DNA of 64,000 nucleotides from Bifidobacterium canis (lineage in GTDB: Bacteria; Actinomycetota; Actinomycetes; Actinomycetales; Bifidobacteriaceae). Of the stretch, positions 37,570-47,702 are shown one piece after another (within the stretch, counting starts at the first letter, position 1; the number at the start of each line of letters is the position of its first letter). The stretch spans positions 310,001-374,000 of the forward strand of contig NZ_WNLP01000001.1 in the NCBI RefSeq assembly GCF_009727065.1, in the 5' to 3' direction. The notes under the pieces are model-generated. The model was not told the origin of the DNA and searched no databases. It saw only the letters and a list, made by a program, of their open reading frames with translations. A program made the position numbers and the translations under genes.

Positions 37570-38289
37570 ATGGGGCGGTTCGCGCAGTTGATCAAGCAGA
37601 TCGCGCGGGAATGCGTCAATCTGCTGTTCCCACGCGGGTGCTCCGGCTGCGACGCTCCCGATGAGGTGCTGTGTGAACGATGCTCAAATAGACTGCGGTT
37701 ATGCGTGCCGTTCACATTGCAGCACAGTACGTCGCACACTGGCTTCGCCTGTGCGTTCTACACGGGTACTGTCAGGCAGATGGTGCTCAATTGGAAGGAT
37801 CACGGCGACGAGGAGTGCGATGTGCCGATCTCACAAGCACTGTGCCGTTTGACGGATCACGTGTTTGCACATAATGCTGAATTATTGCGGAGCATGAACC
37901 GAGCGGAGACTATTGTGCTGGTACCTGCGCCGTCATCTTCCAAATCCGTGCGAAGACGCGGCAGAAGTCAAGTGAAACCGTTAGGTCGTGCGCTGTGCCG
38001 GCATTGGAGTTCGCTCGGATGGCAGGTGCATTGCCTGCCATTGCTGCGAGTATGTTCCAGCGCGAAATCCGTGCAGACGTCAGGGGCGCGGCAGCGTGCG
38101 CGACGTGCCAGCCAGTCAATCATTCTCAATACGCGAGTCAGCAGTGCAATGCAGAGCGCCACGGTGATTTTGCTCGATGACATCGTGACCACTGGTGCGA
38201 CGATCAACCAATGCGCCAAAGTGCTTGACGAACATGGTTTCACGGTGCTGTGCGCGTTCGCCGTGGCCTGCACTCCCACACGGGAATAA
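37570..38289 (+). CDS. ComF family phosphoribosyltransferase-like protein
   Basis: A 239-residue ComF/GntX-type protein. The N-terminal zinc-knuckle-like cysteines CSGCDAPDEVLCERC and the C-terminal phosphoribosyltransferase loop VILLDDIVTTGATINQCA are both present, with ETIVLVPAPSSSKSVRRRG in between. ComF proteins are tied to DNA uptake in competent bacteria, but their biochemical function in non-competent actinobacteria is unknown. ATG 37570 follows GAGAGGGGG. The frame is open upstream through the HAD gene's 3' end, but that overlap in another frame is not coding. The convergent kinase gene ends 18 bases away. Confidence 0.88.
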   Translation: MGRFAQLIKQIARECVNLLFPRGCSGCDAPDEVLCERCSNRLRLCVPFTLQHSTSHTGFACAFYTGTVRQMVLNWKDHGDEECDVPISQALCRLTDHVFAHNAELLRSMNRAETIVLVPAPSSSKSVRRRGRSQVKPLGRALCRHWSSLGWQVHCLPLLRVCSSAKSVQTSGARQRARRASQSIILNTRVSSAMQSATVILLDDIVTTGATINQCAKVLDEHGFTVLCAFAVACTPTRE

Positions 38290-38307
38290 TTAGATATTAC
38301 TGTTCAG

Positions 38308-39419
38308 TCACTCAGCTGATTCAAGTTGCTGCATATCGTCGTGATCGAGGTGCGGATGCATGGGAAGCACGATCTCAAAATTGACTCCGCGCGCATCGTC
38401 GACCACGTGAATGGATCCGCCGTGCAGTGTCGCCGCCCATTTTGCGATCGACAAGCCAAGGCCGGTGCCGCCGGATTCCGAACCGCGTGTGGTGATGCCC
38501 TTGACGAAACGCTGGAAGATCTTCTGACGCACGTCTTTGGGGATCTGCGAACCGGAGTTGATGATATTCGTGATCACATGTTCGCCGCTATGGTCAACAT
38601 GCGCTTCCACAACCACATCTGCGCCGTCCAACGAATGCTTGAGAGCATTGGCGATGATGTTCGTGAACAGTTACCGCAAGCGATCGACGTCACCTTCCAT
38701 CACAATGTCATCTGGCACATGTGTTTTAATGGCATGTTTTCTGCCATTGTCGGTGAACGTGAGCGGGGCGATCGTCTCGTCGATGAGATCGGCGAAATTG
38801 AATTGCTCGATATCAAGGCTCGATGAGCCGGCCTCTATTCGCGATAGATCGAGCAGGAACGAGATGAGATCGGTGAGCCTATGCGTCTGCGCAAGAATAT
38901 TCTCCATATTCTGCTCATTGGGTTCCACGATGCCATCGGCCATATTCTCCACCATGGCCTGCAACGCTGAAACGGGAGTGCGAAGCTCGTGGGCAACGTT
39001 GGCGATCATGTCACGGCGAAGTTGATCCTCGTGTTGCAATTCAGCGGCCATTTCGTTGAACGCGTGCGCGAGCTGCCCTACTTCGTCGTGCTTGTTTTCA
39101 AAGTCTGGAACACGTGCCGAATAGTCACCATCGGCAAGTTTCTCGGCGACATCTCTCATCTGGCCAAGCGGGTCGGTAAGGTGCCTTGAAGTGGCATAGG
39201 TGAAGATCAATATGACGATGATTGTGATCGGCAACGCCAGCCAGTCGTTGATCTTCGTCTTCGAGAAAATCCAAGCCAATACGAATGCGGAGACAGTGGC
39301 CACGACGATCAGCAGACTGATCTCCACCTTGAGGGACGAGAAAAGCGGGAGAGGCGCCGCTTGGCATCTCTACGATGCTGCGAGCGCCTCATCCTGCGGT
39401 TATATGCTTCGTCGGTCAT
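38308..39419 (-). CDS. Sensor histidine kinase, HAMP-type (frameshift and internal stop as read)
   Basis: The membrane sensor of a two-component system, partner of the OmpR regulator encoded 5 bases upstream. A basic N-terminus, two membrane segments with almost no loop (SLLIVVATVSAFVLAWIF, LPITIIVILIFTYATS), a HAMP linker, HisKA with VAHELRTPVSAL and an HATPase with SGGTGLGLSIAKW are visible. Two lesions are present. At 39341-39344 an A4 run on the plus strand (T4 coding) should be five, joining ATG 39419 to KVEISLLIVV. At 38671-38673 an in-frame TAA replaces the Gln codon expected in DRLRQLFTNIIANALKHS. As read, the protein ends before the ATP-binding domain. The input signal is unknown. 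Confidence 0.85.
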
Positions 39420-39424
39420 AGAGC

Positions 39425-40144
39425 TCAGTGTTCCGGTGGTTCGAAGGCATATCCAACGCCATGCACAGTGCGGATCGTCGCAGGTCCGAGCTTGTGACGC
39501 AGGGCTTTGACATGCGAATCGACGGTGCGTGTGCCGGAGGCATCGACCCAATCCCACACTTCTTCGAGCAGTTGCTCACGAGTCAGCACGGAGCGCGGCT
39601 GGCGGGCGAGCGTGGTGAGCAGGTCGAACTCGGTTGGAGTCAGATGCACTTCCTTGCCGTCGAGGATCACATGGCGTTTCGCCGGATCGATGACGAGCGA
39701 GCCGAAATCGAGAATGCGTTCGTTCTCGCTCTTATGGGCGATGACCTTGGCGCGATCCACACGACGCAATAGCGCGCGGACACGCGCGACAAGCTCGCGC
39801 ATCGAGAACGGCTTGGTCATGTAGTCGTCGGCCCCCGCGCCGAGGCCGATCACGATATCGGCCTCGTCATCTCGCGCGGTGAGCATCAGAACCGGAATCG
39901 GGTGTTGCGCTTCGATCCGCTTGGTCGCTTCAACGCCGTCCATCACCGGCAGCATCAGATCCATGATGATCAAATCCGGATGCAGTTTGTCAGCGGCCTT
40001 GACAGCCGTGGCACCGTCAGATGCGATGCGTGCAATCCATCCCTCATTGGTCAGTCGTTGAGCTATGGCCGTTGCCAGTGTGGGTTCGTCTTCCACGACG
40101 AGAATCGTGTGTCGTTCTTCGTCGTTGTTCGAAGGAGCAGACAT
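39425..40144 (-). CDS. OmpR-family response regulator
   Basis: A 239-residue two-component regulator. The receiver domain has the acidic pair in LVVEDEPTLATAIA, the phosphoacceptor Asp in DLIIMDLMLPVMDGVEA, the Thr in LMLTARDDEADI and the Lys in YMTKPFSMREL. A winged-helix DNA-binding domain follows, with LTPTEFDLLTTLARQPRSVL, GTRTVDSHVKALRHKLG and IRTVHGVGYAFEPP. The C-terminus and RxVxSHVxxLRxKL pattern resemble MtrA/RegX-like actinobacterial regulators, but no assignment is made. It is transcribed before its kinase and downstream of glgB on the same strand. Confidence 0.94.
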   Translation of the reverse strand: MSAPSNNDEERHTILVVEDEPTLATAIAQRLTNEGWIARIASDGATAVKAADKLHPDLIIMDLMLPVMDGVEATKRIEAQHPIPVLMLTARDDEADIVIGLGAGADDYMTKPFSMRELVARVRALLRRVDRAKVIAHKSENERILDFGSLVIDPAKRHVILDGKEVHLTPTEFDLLTTLARQPRSVLTREQLLEEVWDWVDASGTRTVDSHVKALRHKLGPATIRTVHGVGYAFEPPEH

Positions 40145-40168
40145 GCGAACGCCCTCTTCCTGTTGGTT

Positions 40169-42421
40169 CTATTTGTTGTCTGGTTCCAAGAATACGACAC
40201 CGAGCGCCGGCACGGTTATCTTCGTAGAATAATCGCGCGAGTGGTATGGTTCGGAATTCGCCACGATATCAGTATTGTGAATATCCGATCCGCCGTACTT
40301 CTTGTCGTCAGTGGTCAGCACTTCCTTCCAGCGGCCTCCGCTTGGCAAAGCGACCTGATAGTCCTGCCATGCCGTGCCGGAGAAGTTGACGACCACAACC
40401 ATTTCTTCGCCGTTCTTGCCGATGCGCACGAAACTCAACGTGTTGTGGTCGGCGTCATCGCTGGTGAGCCACTGGAAGCCGTCCTGCGTGAAATCTTGGC
40501 TCCACAGAGCCGGAGAGTTCACGTAGAGCTTATTGAGGTCGGCCACAAGCTGCTGCACGCCACGGTGATCCGGCCAGTCGAGGCAGTTCCAGTCGAGCTG
40601 GTTGTTGTAGTCCCATTCGCCATACTGGGCGAGTTCGTTGCCCATAAACGTGAGGTTCTTGCCCGGATGCGCCCACTGGTAGGCGAACAGGGCACGCACG
40701 CCGGCATAGCGCTGCCAATCGTCGCCCGGCATCTTGCCGAACAGCGAGCCCTTGCCATACACGACTTCGTCGTGGCTGATGGGCAGCACATAATGCTCGG
40801 AATATGCGTAGACCATCGAGAATGTGATCTCGTTGTGGTGCCACTTGCGGTTGATCGGTTGTTCATGCAGGTACTGCAATGTGTCGTGCATCCAACCCAT
40901 GTTCCATTTGAGACCGTAGCCCAAGCCACCTTGATCTGTCGGCGCGGTGACGCCCGGATACGCAGTGGACTCCTCGGCGATCATCATGATGCCAGGATTG
41001 TTCTTGTATGCGGTGGCGTTGGCTTCCTTGATGAAGTCGATAGCCTCGAGGTTCTCTCGGCCGCCGAACTTGTTCGGGTGCCATTGCCCTGGTTCACGGC
41101 TGTAGTCGAGGTAGAGCATCGAGGAAACGGCGTCGACGCGCAGGCCGTCGACGTGGTATTCGTCAAGCCAGAAGCAGGCGTCCGCCACGAGGAAGTTGCG
41201 CACTTCACGACGGCCGAAGTTGAAGATGTAGGTGCCCCAATCCGGGTGCTCGCCACGGGTCGGATCCGGATCCTCATACAGCGGCGTGCCGTCGAAGCGC
41301 CCGAGTGCGAACGCATCCTTCGGGAAGTGCGCAGGAACCCAGTCCATGATGATGCCGATGCCGGCATTGTGGAACTTGTCGACCAAGTACTTGAAATCAT
41401 CTGGGCCGCCCAAGCGGGAATCGACGCTATAGTAGCCGGTGACCTGATAGCCCCAGCTACCTGCATATGGGTATTCCTCGAGAGGCATGAACTCCACATG
41501 CGTGAAGCCCATCTTCTGCACGTACGGCACAAGCTTGTCGGCGAGCTCGCGATAGTTGTGCACGTCATTGCGCCAGCTGTTCGCATGCACCTCATAGATG
41601 GCGACAGGTCCCTGATGCGGATCGGTCTTTGCGCGCTTGGTCATCCAAGCATCGTCATCCCAGTCGAACTTGGACTCGACGACGATGGAGCCGGTGCGCG
41701 GTGGAATCTCATGGGAGCGTTCCATCGGGTCGGCCTTCATCTCCCATTGGTTGAAAGCGTTGAGGATCTGATACTTGTAGATCTCGCCCGCTTCAACGCC
41801 TGGAATGAAGATCTCCCAGACGCCGGAGGAGCCGAGTTCGCGCATCGAGTGGCAGATGCCGTTCCAGTTGTTGAAATCGCCCACCACGCGCACCGAATGA
41901 GCGTTTGGAGCCCAGACGGTGAATGCGGTGCCGACAACCTGCTGGCCCTTGGTTCCGTCGATGCCGCCCATGGCGTCATCGTAACGCTTGACACGTGCGC
42001 CCATGGCTTCCCACAAGCGTTCGTGACGGCCCTCGCCGAACAGGTAGAGATCCATTTCTCCGACGGTGGGCAGGTAGCGGTATGGGTCGTCTTCGGTGAC
42101 GACGGTGCCATCCTGCTGCGTGGTGCGAATGCGGTAGTCCGGCACGCCATAACCGTCTTTGGTTTGTACTGCCGGAACGACGGCGACGAAAACGCCGTTG
42201 TGTTCTTCGACTGCTTGGACCTGCGCATCGGGGGTGACGATGACGACATCTTTGGCGTCAGGACGAAGCACTCGAACGGTGGCGGTGTCACTGAATTCTC
42301 CAGTACCCAGATGGGCTCCGAGAATTTCGTGGGGATTATAGAAACGTCCCTCGCTGACGGTGTCGAGCTGGTCGGGATCCACCGCAACGATGGCCTGTGT
42401 GTTGAACTGATTAGTTTTCAT
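40169..42421 (-). CDS. glgB: 1,4-alpha-glucan branching enzyme
   Basis: Introduces alpha-1,6 branches into glycogen; a GH13 enzyme of 750 residues. An N-terminal region and a CBM48-like domain ([21 protein letters not shown]) precede the barrel. Catalytic landmarks are [20 protein letters not shown] (nucleophile Asp), [15 protein letters not shown] (acid Glu) and [20 protein letters not shown] with the third Asp. The C-terminal beta domain ends in [12 protein letters not shown]. The start is ATG 42421; there is no Shine-Dalgarno, but TATCCT ends 6 bases before it. Its strand-opposite frame is open for 841 codons because of codon bias. It works with glgX at 62003. Confidence 0.97.
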   Translation of the reverse strand: MKTNQFNTQAIVAVDPDQLDTVSEGRFYNPHEILGAHLGTGEFSDTATVRVLRPDAKDVVIVTPDAQVQAVEEHNGVFVAVVPAVQTKDGYGVPDYRIRTTQQDGTVVTEDDPYRYLPTVGEMDLYLFGEGRHERLWEAMGARVKRYDDAMGGIDGTKGQQVVGTAFTVWAPNAHSVRVVGDFNNWNGICHSMRELGSSGVWEIFIPGVEAGEIYKYQILNAFNQWEMKADPMERSHEIPPRTGSIVVESKFDWDDDAWMTKRAKTDPHQGPVAIYEVHANSWRNDVHNYRELADKLVPYVQKMGFTHVEFMPLEEYPYAGSWGYQVTGYYSVDSRLGGPDDFKYLVDKFHNAGIGIIMDWVPAHFPKDAFALGRFDGTPLYEDPDPTRGEHPDWGTYIFNFGRREVRNFLVADACFWLDEYHVDGLRVDAVSSMLYLDYSREPGQWHPNKFGGRENLEAIDFIKEANATAYKNNPGIMMIAEESTAYPGVTAPTDQGGLGYGLKWNMGWMHDTLQYLHEQPINRKWHHNEITFSMVYAYSEHYVLPISHDEVVYGKGSLFGKMPGDDWQRYAGVRALFAYQWAHPGKNLTFMGNELAQYGEWDYNNQLDWNCLDWPDHRGVQQLVADLNKLYVNSPALWSQDFTQDGFQWLTSDDADHNTLSFVRIGKNGEEMVVVVNFSGTAWQDYQVALPSGGRWKEVLTTDDKKYGGSDIHNTDIVANSEPYHSRDYSTKITVPALGVVFLEPDNK

Positions 42422-42427
42422 ATGTAG

Positions 42428-42433
42428 AGGATA
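42428..42433 (-). promoter_or_regulatory. -10 hexamer of probable leaderless promoter (glgB)
   Basis: On the minus strand TATCCT ends 6 bases before ATG 42421 and no ribosome site is visible, the same geometry as before UPF0182 and the GNAT gene. Confidence 0.4.
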
Positions 42434-42557
42434 AGCATGAAACCGCGCAGGTGTGCGCGTGTCTTTGCAAAAAGCGACGATTTTTTACGTAAATGCTTGC
42501 AAGTCCACGCTTTCGGGCATACTTATACGGGTTTTATATTGTTCTCACGGAGGATTC

Positions 42558-43153
42558 ATGGGATACAAAGTCGGCGATATGGTCGTATATCCGCGTCATG
42601 GTGCTGCTCGAGTTGAGGAGATCTCGCAAAGAACCGTCAAAGGCGTCACTCGTGAATACCTGAAGCTTTCCGTGCTTTCCTCCGACGATCTTGAGATTTT
42701 CGTACCTGTCGACAATCTCAAGAAAGTCGGTGTTCGCGACATCGTCGATGGCGACGAAGTAGACAAAGTGTTCGAGATTCTACGTACGCCCATCGTGGAA
42801 AAGAGATGAACTGGTCTCGCCGCTACAAGCTGAACGTCGAGAAGATCGCCACTGGAGACGTCAATAACATCGCTGAAGTGGTACGCGATCTGTCGCAGCG
42901 CGATGTCGACGAGCATGGTCTGTCTGCAGGCGAGAAGCGCATGCTCACCAAGGCACGTAGCGTACTCACTTCGGAGATCGCGCTTTCGGAGCACATCAGC
43001 GAAGATGAAACGCAGCGCCTGCTCGATGTCAATCTCGGGTATCGCGATCCGGAGCCAGGCGATGAAAAGCATCACACGCAAGCCCCTGAAGAGCCTGCCA
43101 GCGAGACCCTTGCCCGGCTTGAATCGGAAAACAAGAAGTCCAAGAAGAAGTAG
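42558..43153 (+). CDS. carD: CarD-family RNA polymerase-binding regulator (frameshift as read)
   Basis: CarD binds the RNA polymerase beta subunit and stabilises the open promoter complex; it is essential in mycobacteria. The N-terminal Tudor-like RNAP-interaction domain reads YKVGDMVVYPRHGAARVEEI, and the C-terminal helical domain includes EKIATGDVNNIAEVVRDLS and LTKARSVLTSEIA. As read, the two domains fall in separate frames that overlap by 4 bases and could be mistaken for two genes. The A4 run 42799-42802 needs one more A, giving PIVEKEMNWSRRYKLN and ~198 residues. ATG 42558 has GGAGG upstream. A Lys/Glu-rich tail ends the protein. carD next to ispF is typical of actinobacteria. Confidence 0.94.
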
Positions 43154-43161
43154 GCGGCAGC

Positions 43162-43650
43162 GTGAGTCCGCACATTCGCAACGGTTTGGGATTCGACGCG
43201 CATCGTTTCGCAGATGAGAGCGATCCCAAGCCGCTTTTTCTTGCCCTGTTAAACTGGGACGGCAATGGCATCGAGGGGGATTCGGACGGCGATGTCGTCG
43301 CCCATGCATTGATCGACGCCATGCTTTCGGCATGCTCCCTTGGAGACATCGGCACGATGTTCGGTGTGGGGAAGAACTCGAGGGGTGCCGGCATGCATGG
43401 TGATCAGATGCTGCGTGAAACGGTGAACCGTGTGAGGGGAGAAGGGTTCCAACTGCTCAGTGCAAGCGTGAGCGTTATCGGCAATCGACCGAAAATCGGG
43501 TCACGCCGTGACGAGGCCATGCGTGCGTTGTCGATGGCATGCGGTTGCCCGGTGTCGTTGACGGCGACCACAACCGACGGTATGGGTTTCACCGGGCGTG
43601 GTGAAGGCATCGCCGCCATCGCCACGGTTCTCGTGCAATCCGAGCAATAG
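43162..43650 (+). CDS. ispF: 2-C-methyl-D-erythritol 2,4-cyclodiphosphate synthase
   Basis: The fifth step of the MEP isoprenoid pathway, producing the cyclodiphosphate. The product has 162 residues. Zinc ligands and active-site elements are visible: GLGFDAHRF (Asp and His), EGDSDGDVVAHALIDAMLSA, LGDIGTMFG and the C-terminal ATTTDGMGFTGRGEGIAAIA. The start is GTG 43162, 8 bases after the carD stop, so the two are probably co-transcribed. ispD, often adjacent, is not in this window. The gene faces the metal transporter permease across 38 bases. Confidence 0.95.
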   Translation: MSPHIRNGLGFDAHRFADESDPKPLFLALLNWDGNGIEGDSDGDVVAHALIDAMLSACSLGDIGTMFGVGKNSRGAGMHGDQMLRETVNRVRGEGFQLLSASVSVIGNRPKIGSRRDEAMRALSMACGCPVSLTATTTDGMGFTGRGEGIAAIATVLVQSEQ

Positions 43651-43688
43651 GCCATCACAGGTCTGAAAATGACGCAACGCATCGCGAT

Positions 43689-44534
43689 CTATGCGCGGTG
43701 GTTCTTCTTTCGTGCTGCTTCGATTCCTTTGGCGATGCCCCAGAACAATGTTGACAATGCCACGATAACGAAGCTCGGCGGTGCGGGGAACATCGTCGAG
43801 ATCACCAGACCACCCCAAATGCTCACCAAGCACAGGAGCGTTGCCACAACGATCGCCTTGAACGGGGAATTGGTGACGATCATCGCCGTTGCGGCGGGAG
43901 TGACGACCAATGCGAAGATCAGCAGCGTGCCGATCGCGGGGACGGCGATCGTGATGACACCGGCGAGAACGGTCATGAACAGCAGATTCATGAAGCCCAC
44001 CGGCACGCCTTTTGCCTGCGCCACCTGTTCATCGAGCGAGCTGAACAACATCGGGCGATACACGATCGCCATGACGATGAGCAGCAGCACGTCGAAGATC
44101 GCGAATCCGACGATCTGCGAAGGCGTGATAGTCAGAATCGAGCCGAACAGAATGGCTTGAAGCTGTTGCGATGCGGAACTCGACATGCGTGCGAAATACA
44201 GACCGAGACCTGTTGCGAACGCCAGAACCGTTCCCGTGGCTATTTCGCGTTCGCTTGCTCGTTTGCCAAGGGCTGCGATCACCCATGCTCCGCCCACGGC
44301 GAACACTCCGAGTCCCAGCGCGACAGGCAGACCCAGAAGCACCGCGCCGGTAGCCCCTGGGAGTCCGATATGCGCGAGCGCGTGTGATGCGAATGCGGAG
44401 TTTCTTGCAATCGTGAAATATCCGATGACGCCGGCGGCCAAAGCGATGCACAGTCCGGCGAGAAAAGCGTTCCTCATGAACGGCATCGTCAGCGTCTGCG
44501 TCCACAGCGGATCATATGAGAAAAATGCGTTCAC
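43689..44534 (-). CDS. Metal ABC transporter permease (ZnuB/ABC-3 family)
   Basis: A 281-residue membrane subunit of a zinc/manganese-type importer. About eight hydrophobic segments are present, for example FLAGLCIALAAGVIGYFTI, GAVLLGLPVALGLGVFAVGG and LLFMTVLAGVITIAVPAIG. The family features NSAFASHALAHIGLPGATGAV and the Gly-rich LLIFALVVTPAATA are clear. It starts at ATG 44534 and overlaps the ATPase stop as ATGA. The operon is preceded by a Zur-like box, which favours zinc. The binding-protein gene is upstream on the same strand. Confidence 0.92.
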   Translation of the reverse strand: MNAFFSYDPLWTQTLTMPFMRNAFLAGLCIALAAGVIGYFTIARNSAFASHALAHIGLPGATGAVLLGLPVALGLGVFAVGGAWVIAALGKRASEREIATGTVLAFATGLGLYFARMSSSASQQLQAILFGSILTITPSQIVGFAIFDVLLLIVMAIVYRPMLFSSLDEQVAQAKGVPVGFMNLLFMTVLAGVITIAVPAIGTLLIFALVVTPAATAMIVTNSPFKAIVVATLLCLVSIWGGLVISTMFPAPPSFVIVALSTLFWGIAKGIEAARKKNHRA

Positions 44535-45445
44535 TGGTGTTCCCCTCTCTGCGCGTCACCTTCGCGCAAATCGTCTGATGATTGTGGCGAATGGGTGTGA
44601 TGGTGGAATTGCGCGACGTCGCTGGAGGAGTGCATGTCGGGATTCGTGTCGATGGTGTCGGCGTTCGGTGTGACGAACATGTCTCCCTGTGGCGTGGTGA
44701 TCACTTGCACTTGTGTGCCATACAGGTGCGTGAGCAGATGGGAGTCGAGCACCTCGTCGAGGCGTGCATAGTGTGGGTGCCCGTCAAGCAGATAGACGGC
44801 GCCGGTGAGAATCGGCAGCAACATGTTCAGATCATGGGCCACGACCTGAATCGTCATGTTCAGCTCCTTGTTGAGCTTGGCGAGAATATGCACGGTTGTG
44901 CGTTGGCTTGCGAGATCCAGGTTCGCCAGCGGCTCGTCGAGCATCAGCAGCTGCGGGTCGCTCACCAAAGCCTGGGCTATGGCGACTCGTTGGCGCAGTC
45001 CTCCCGAGAGTTCGGAAAGACGATATGACGCTTTATCGTCAATTCCCACGAATTGCATGGCTTCATGAGCTTTGGCGCGCTCTTTCTTCGAGACGATGTG
45101 GAAGCCGAAGCGTGTGCCGGTCAGCCCGAGCAGCACTGATTGCTCGGCGGTCAATGATGAGTCGATGTCGGAAGTGTAGCTCTGCGGAACATACCCGATG
45201 CGGTCGTTCATCGCGCCGGCCGGTTTGCCAAGTACCGTCAACGTGCCCTGAGAGAGGGGGAGAAGACCGAGCTCCGCTTTCATCAACGTCGTTTTACCGG
45301 CTCCGTTGGTGCCGACGATAGCGGTGACGCTGCCCGTTGGAATAGAGAAAGTTCCGTTGCTCCAAATGGTGTGACCACCGCGCTGGATGGCGATGTCATG
45401 ACCGACTATGCAGGATTCCTCCTGCAATGACCCCGAAGATGTCAT
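44531..45445 (-). CDS. Metal ABC transporter ATPase with His-rich tail
   Basis: The ATPase of the zinc-type importer, 304 residues. Walker A is GTNGAGKTT, the Q-loop lies in YVPQSYTSDIDSSL, the signature is LSGGLRQRVAIAQAL, Walker B LLMLDEPLANLD, and the H-loop His is in QVVAHDLNMLL. The ABC core ends around residue 235; the remaining ~65 residues form a polar tail containing FHHHTHSP, a likely metal-binding patch that could sense or buffer zinc. The start is ATG 45445, 73 bases downstream of the Zur-like box, so transcription probably begins in the gap after the binding-protein gene. Confidence 0.92.
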   Translation of the reverse strand: MTSSGSLQEESCIVGHDIAIQRGGHTIWSNGTFSIPTGSVTAIVGTNGAGKTTLMKAELGLLPLSQGTLTVLGKPAGAMNDRIGYVPQSYTSDIDSSLTAEQSVLLGLTGTRFGFHIVSKKERAKAHEAMQFVGIDDKASYRLSELSGGLRQRVAIAQALVSDPQLLMLDEPLANLDLASQRTTVHILAKLNKELNMTIQVVAHDLNMLLPILTGAVYLLDGHPHYARLDEVLDSHLLTHLYGTQVQVITTPQGDMFVTPNADTIDTNPDMHSSSDVAQFHHHTHSPQSSDDLREGDAQRGEHQ

Positions 45446-45518
45446 GGCTGCTCCTCGACAACTGCTGACAAGGTGTAGATATTCATCTGATATGCGTTAC
45501 CAGTGTTTCAATCAGTAT

Positions 45519-45533
45519 TGACAATCATTCTCA
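45519..45533 (-). promoter_or_regulatory. Zur-like operator
   Basis: On the minus strand TGAGAATGATTGTCA is an imperfect palindrome resembling actinobacterial Zur/Fur boxes (TGAnAATnATTnTCA). It lies 74-88 bases upstream of the ATPase start, a position suited to repression by zinc-loaded Zur. Confidence 0.65.
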
Positions 45534-45623
45534 ATAAGCAGTCAGCTTGACTGTATCGCAAAGTTCACTTTTTATTGAGCGCAAGAAAGCCAAAGCGCAA
45601 TGGTTATATTGCGGTTAATGCGG

Positions 45624-46639
45624 TTACTTCGATCGTTCCGAACCGCTTGTAGAACTCGATGCTGATGGGCTTGGGCTGGCAGTGCCGGATTCCTCTTGCG
45701 TCGACTCCTCTTCTTCGACTTGCGAGATGATCGTGTCACCCAGTGATTCGATCCAGTCGAGGAGTGTTTTTGGTCTTTCGGCATCGTTTCGGTGACGGTG
45801 ACGACGGGAATCTTCTTCTCTTTGGCATCCTTGGTCAGAGTGTCATCGGCATCTGTTTTGGCCTGTGAGTCGCATATGAGCAGCTTCGTCTGCCCGTCTG
45901 TGATCACCTTTTCGAATTCCTTGGTGTCGGCAGACGTCAGCTCATCGCCGCCCGTCACGGCCTGTGCGAAATTCTTGGGCGTCACATCGGTGAATCCAAG
46001 ATCACTCATCAAATAATATGCGACGTCTTCCGTCGCGGCATACGTGGGGTTCTTGAGTTCTTTGCTGCGTTCGCTCAGTGTGCTTTCAAGTTCTTTTTCG
46101 TTCGTTTGCCATTGCTTCAGATTCTTCTCGAAATAGCTTTTGCTAGAAGGCTGGAGCCGGCTGAACACTTCGGTCAGCTCTTTGGCGACGGCTTGACGGG
46201 CGTCTTTCGAGAACCACAGATGGGGATTGTCTCCCTCCATCGCGCCCACTGTGTCGGCCACCGACACGAGGGTGGTGTCTTCGGACTGGCCTTTGTCGGC
46301 CCAGGAGTCGTAGCCGGCGCCGTTCGACACCAACACCTGCGCTTTGCGCATCGTAGACACTTGTTTGCTGGTAGGGGCGAAATTATGCGTATCGGCGGTG
46401 GACGACGACATGATCGAGGTGACGCTCACCTTGTCTTTGCCGATGCTGTTGGCCAGCGAACCCCATTGATTGAGTGTGGCGACAACCGTTATCTTCTCGC
46501 TGGCTTGCGTTGTGCTGGTCGAAGGCTGCGGCTGGCTGGTTTGTTCGGAAGCCCACCCGCAGGCGCTGGAACCCAGAAGCGTCGCAATGCAGGCCAACAG
46601 TGCAACGATGGCGCGACGGCCGTTCTTACGATTACGCAT
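45624..46639 (-). CDS. Metal-binding lipoprotein of ABC importer, ZnuA/cluster A-I (frameshift as read)
   Basis: The extracellular metal-binding component of the importer. A signal peptide ends in the lipobox LGSSAC, followed by a Ser/Thr/Gln-rich linker and a cluster A-I binding fold. Metal ligand candidates are the His in DTHNFAPTSKQ, the His in NPHLWFSKDARQAVA, and acidic residues in the second lobe (TGGDELTSADTKEFEK, LLICDSQAKTDAD). There is no long His loop. The frame breaks at 45767-45771: T5 on the plus strand should be T6, restoring DQKTLLDWIESLGDTIISQV and a stop at 45624; without repair the frame runs on to 45572. ATG 46639 has AAAGGAACG upstream. It appears to have its own promoter without a Zur box. 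Confidence 0.88.
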
Positions 46640-46742
46640 GTTCGTTCCTTTATGTGGTTAGTGCCTTGCTCTTTTTCGCCGTGTTCTGCAACAATGGGGC
46701 AACGTCAGACCCATATGTGTAACGGCGGGAAGGCTCTTCTAG

Positions 46743-47621
46743 ATGGCAATCATACTCGATGGCAAACAAGTTGCCGCACGGATCAAAAACGACATCGCGA
46801 CGCGTGTCGCTTCGCTGAAAGAACAAGGTGCAACCGTTGGCTTGGGAACCGTGCTCGTCGGCGAAGACCCAGGGTCGGTGAAATATGTGGAAGGCAAGCA
46901 TAGGGATTGCACCCAGGTGGGTATCGCCTCCATACGCAGACAGCTGCCGGAAACCGCAAGCACGCAAGACGTGCTGCAGGTCGTCAGGGAGCTCAACGAA
47001 GACCCCGCATGCACCGGCTACATCGTGCAGTTGCCGCTTCCCGCCCACATCGATTCGAATGCCGTCATCGATGCCATCGACCCCGCGAAAGATGCCGATG
47101 GCATGCACCCGTTCAATCTCGGTGAACTGGTACTGCACGTTCGCGGTCAGATCGCGACGCCATTGCCCTGCACTCCACGAGGCGTGCTCGCATTGCTTGA
47201 CGCCTATGGCATCGATCTGAACGGCAAAGACGTGTGCGTCCTGGGTCGAGGCATCACAATAGGCCGTACCATCGGGCTCATGCTCACCCGAAACGAGGTG
47301 AACGCCACCGTCACGTTGTGCCATACGGGCACTCGAAACATCGAGGAATATATACGCCGTGCAGATGTTGTTATCTCTGCGGTCGGCAAAGCCGCCTTCG
47401 TGCGAGCCGATCAGGTGAAGCCTGATGCGGTTCTCGTGGACGTGGGCGTGTCTCGCGTCTACGACGAGCAGGCGGGAAGAATGCGCATAGCGGGCGACAT
47501 CGATCATGCCGCTTACGAAGTTGCCGGTGCCTATTCACCGAATCCCGGGGGAGTGGGGCCGATGACCCGAGCCATGCTGCTGCTCAACGTCGTTGAGCAG
47601 GCCGAACGCATGTGTCGATGA
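46743..47621 (+). CDS. folD: Methylenetetrahydrofolate dehydrogenase/cyclohydrolase
   Basis: A bifunctional enzyme that interconverts 5,10-methylene-THF and 10-formyl-THF. The 292-residue length is standard. The catalytic Tyr/Lys pair is in KYVEGKHRD, the substrate loop is [13 protein letters not shown], with [12 protein letters not shown], and the Rossmann nucleotide site is [18 protein letters not shown]. The C-terminal [18 protein letters not shown] is diagnostic. ATG 46743 follows GAAGG. It diverges from the zinc-binding lipoprotein gene; no shared regulatory element is obvious. Confidence 0.97.
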   Translation: MAIILDGKQVAARIKNDIATRVASLKEQGATVGLGTVLVGEDPGSVKYVEGKHRDCTQVGIASIRRQLPETASTQDVLQVVRELNEDPACTGYIVQLPLPAHIDSNAVIDAIDPAKDADGMHPFNLGELVLHVRGQIATPLPCTPRGVLALLDAYGIDLNGKDVCVLGRGITIGRTIGLMLTRNEVNATVTLCHTGTRNIEEYIRRADVVISAVGKAAFVRADQVKPDAVLVDVGVSRVYDEQAGRMRIAGDIDHAAYEVAGAYSPNPGGVGPMTRAMLLLNVVEQAERMCR

Positions 47622-47702
47622 CACCATGCCCGCATCTGTGTGTCTTTCCTCACAGGAAGGCGACACGCCGGAGAACTTCCTTTTCTTGGGCAGTGCTTCG
47701 CC

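Noticed and set aside
39902..42427. 841-codon open frame on the plus strand opposite glgB and the response regulator
   Set aside because: It is the antisense shadow of well-supported genes; strong codon bias removes the codons whose complements are stops. The translation has no recognisable domain and no ribosome site.
42558..43153. Two separate small genes at the carD locus
   Set aside because: The two frames encode the N- and C-terminal halves of one CarD protein, and one added A joins them exactly at a family-conserved boundary.
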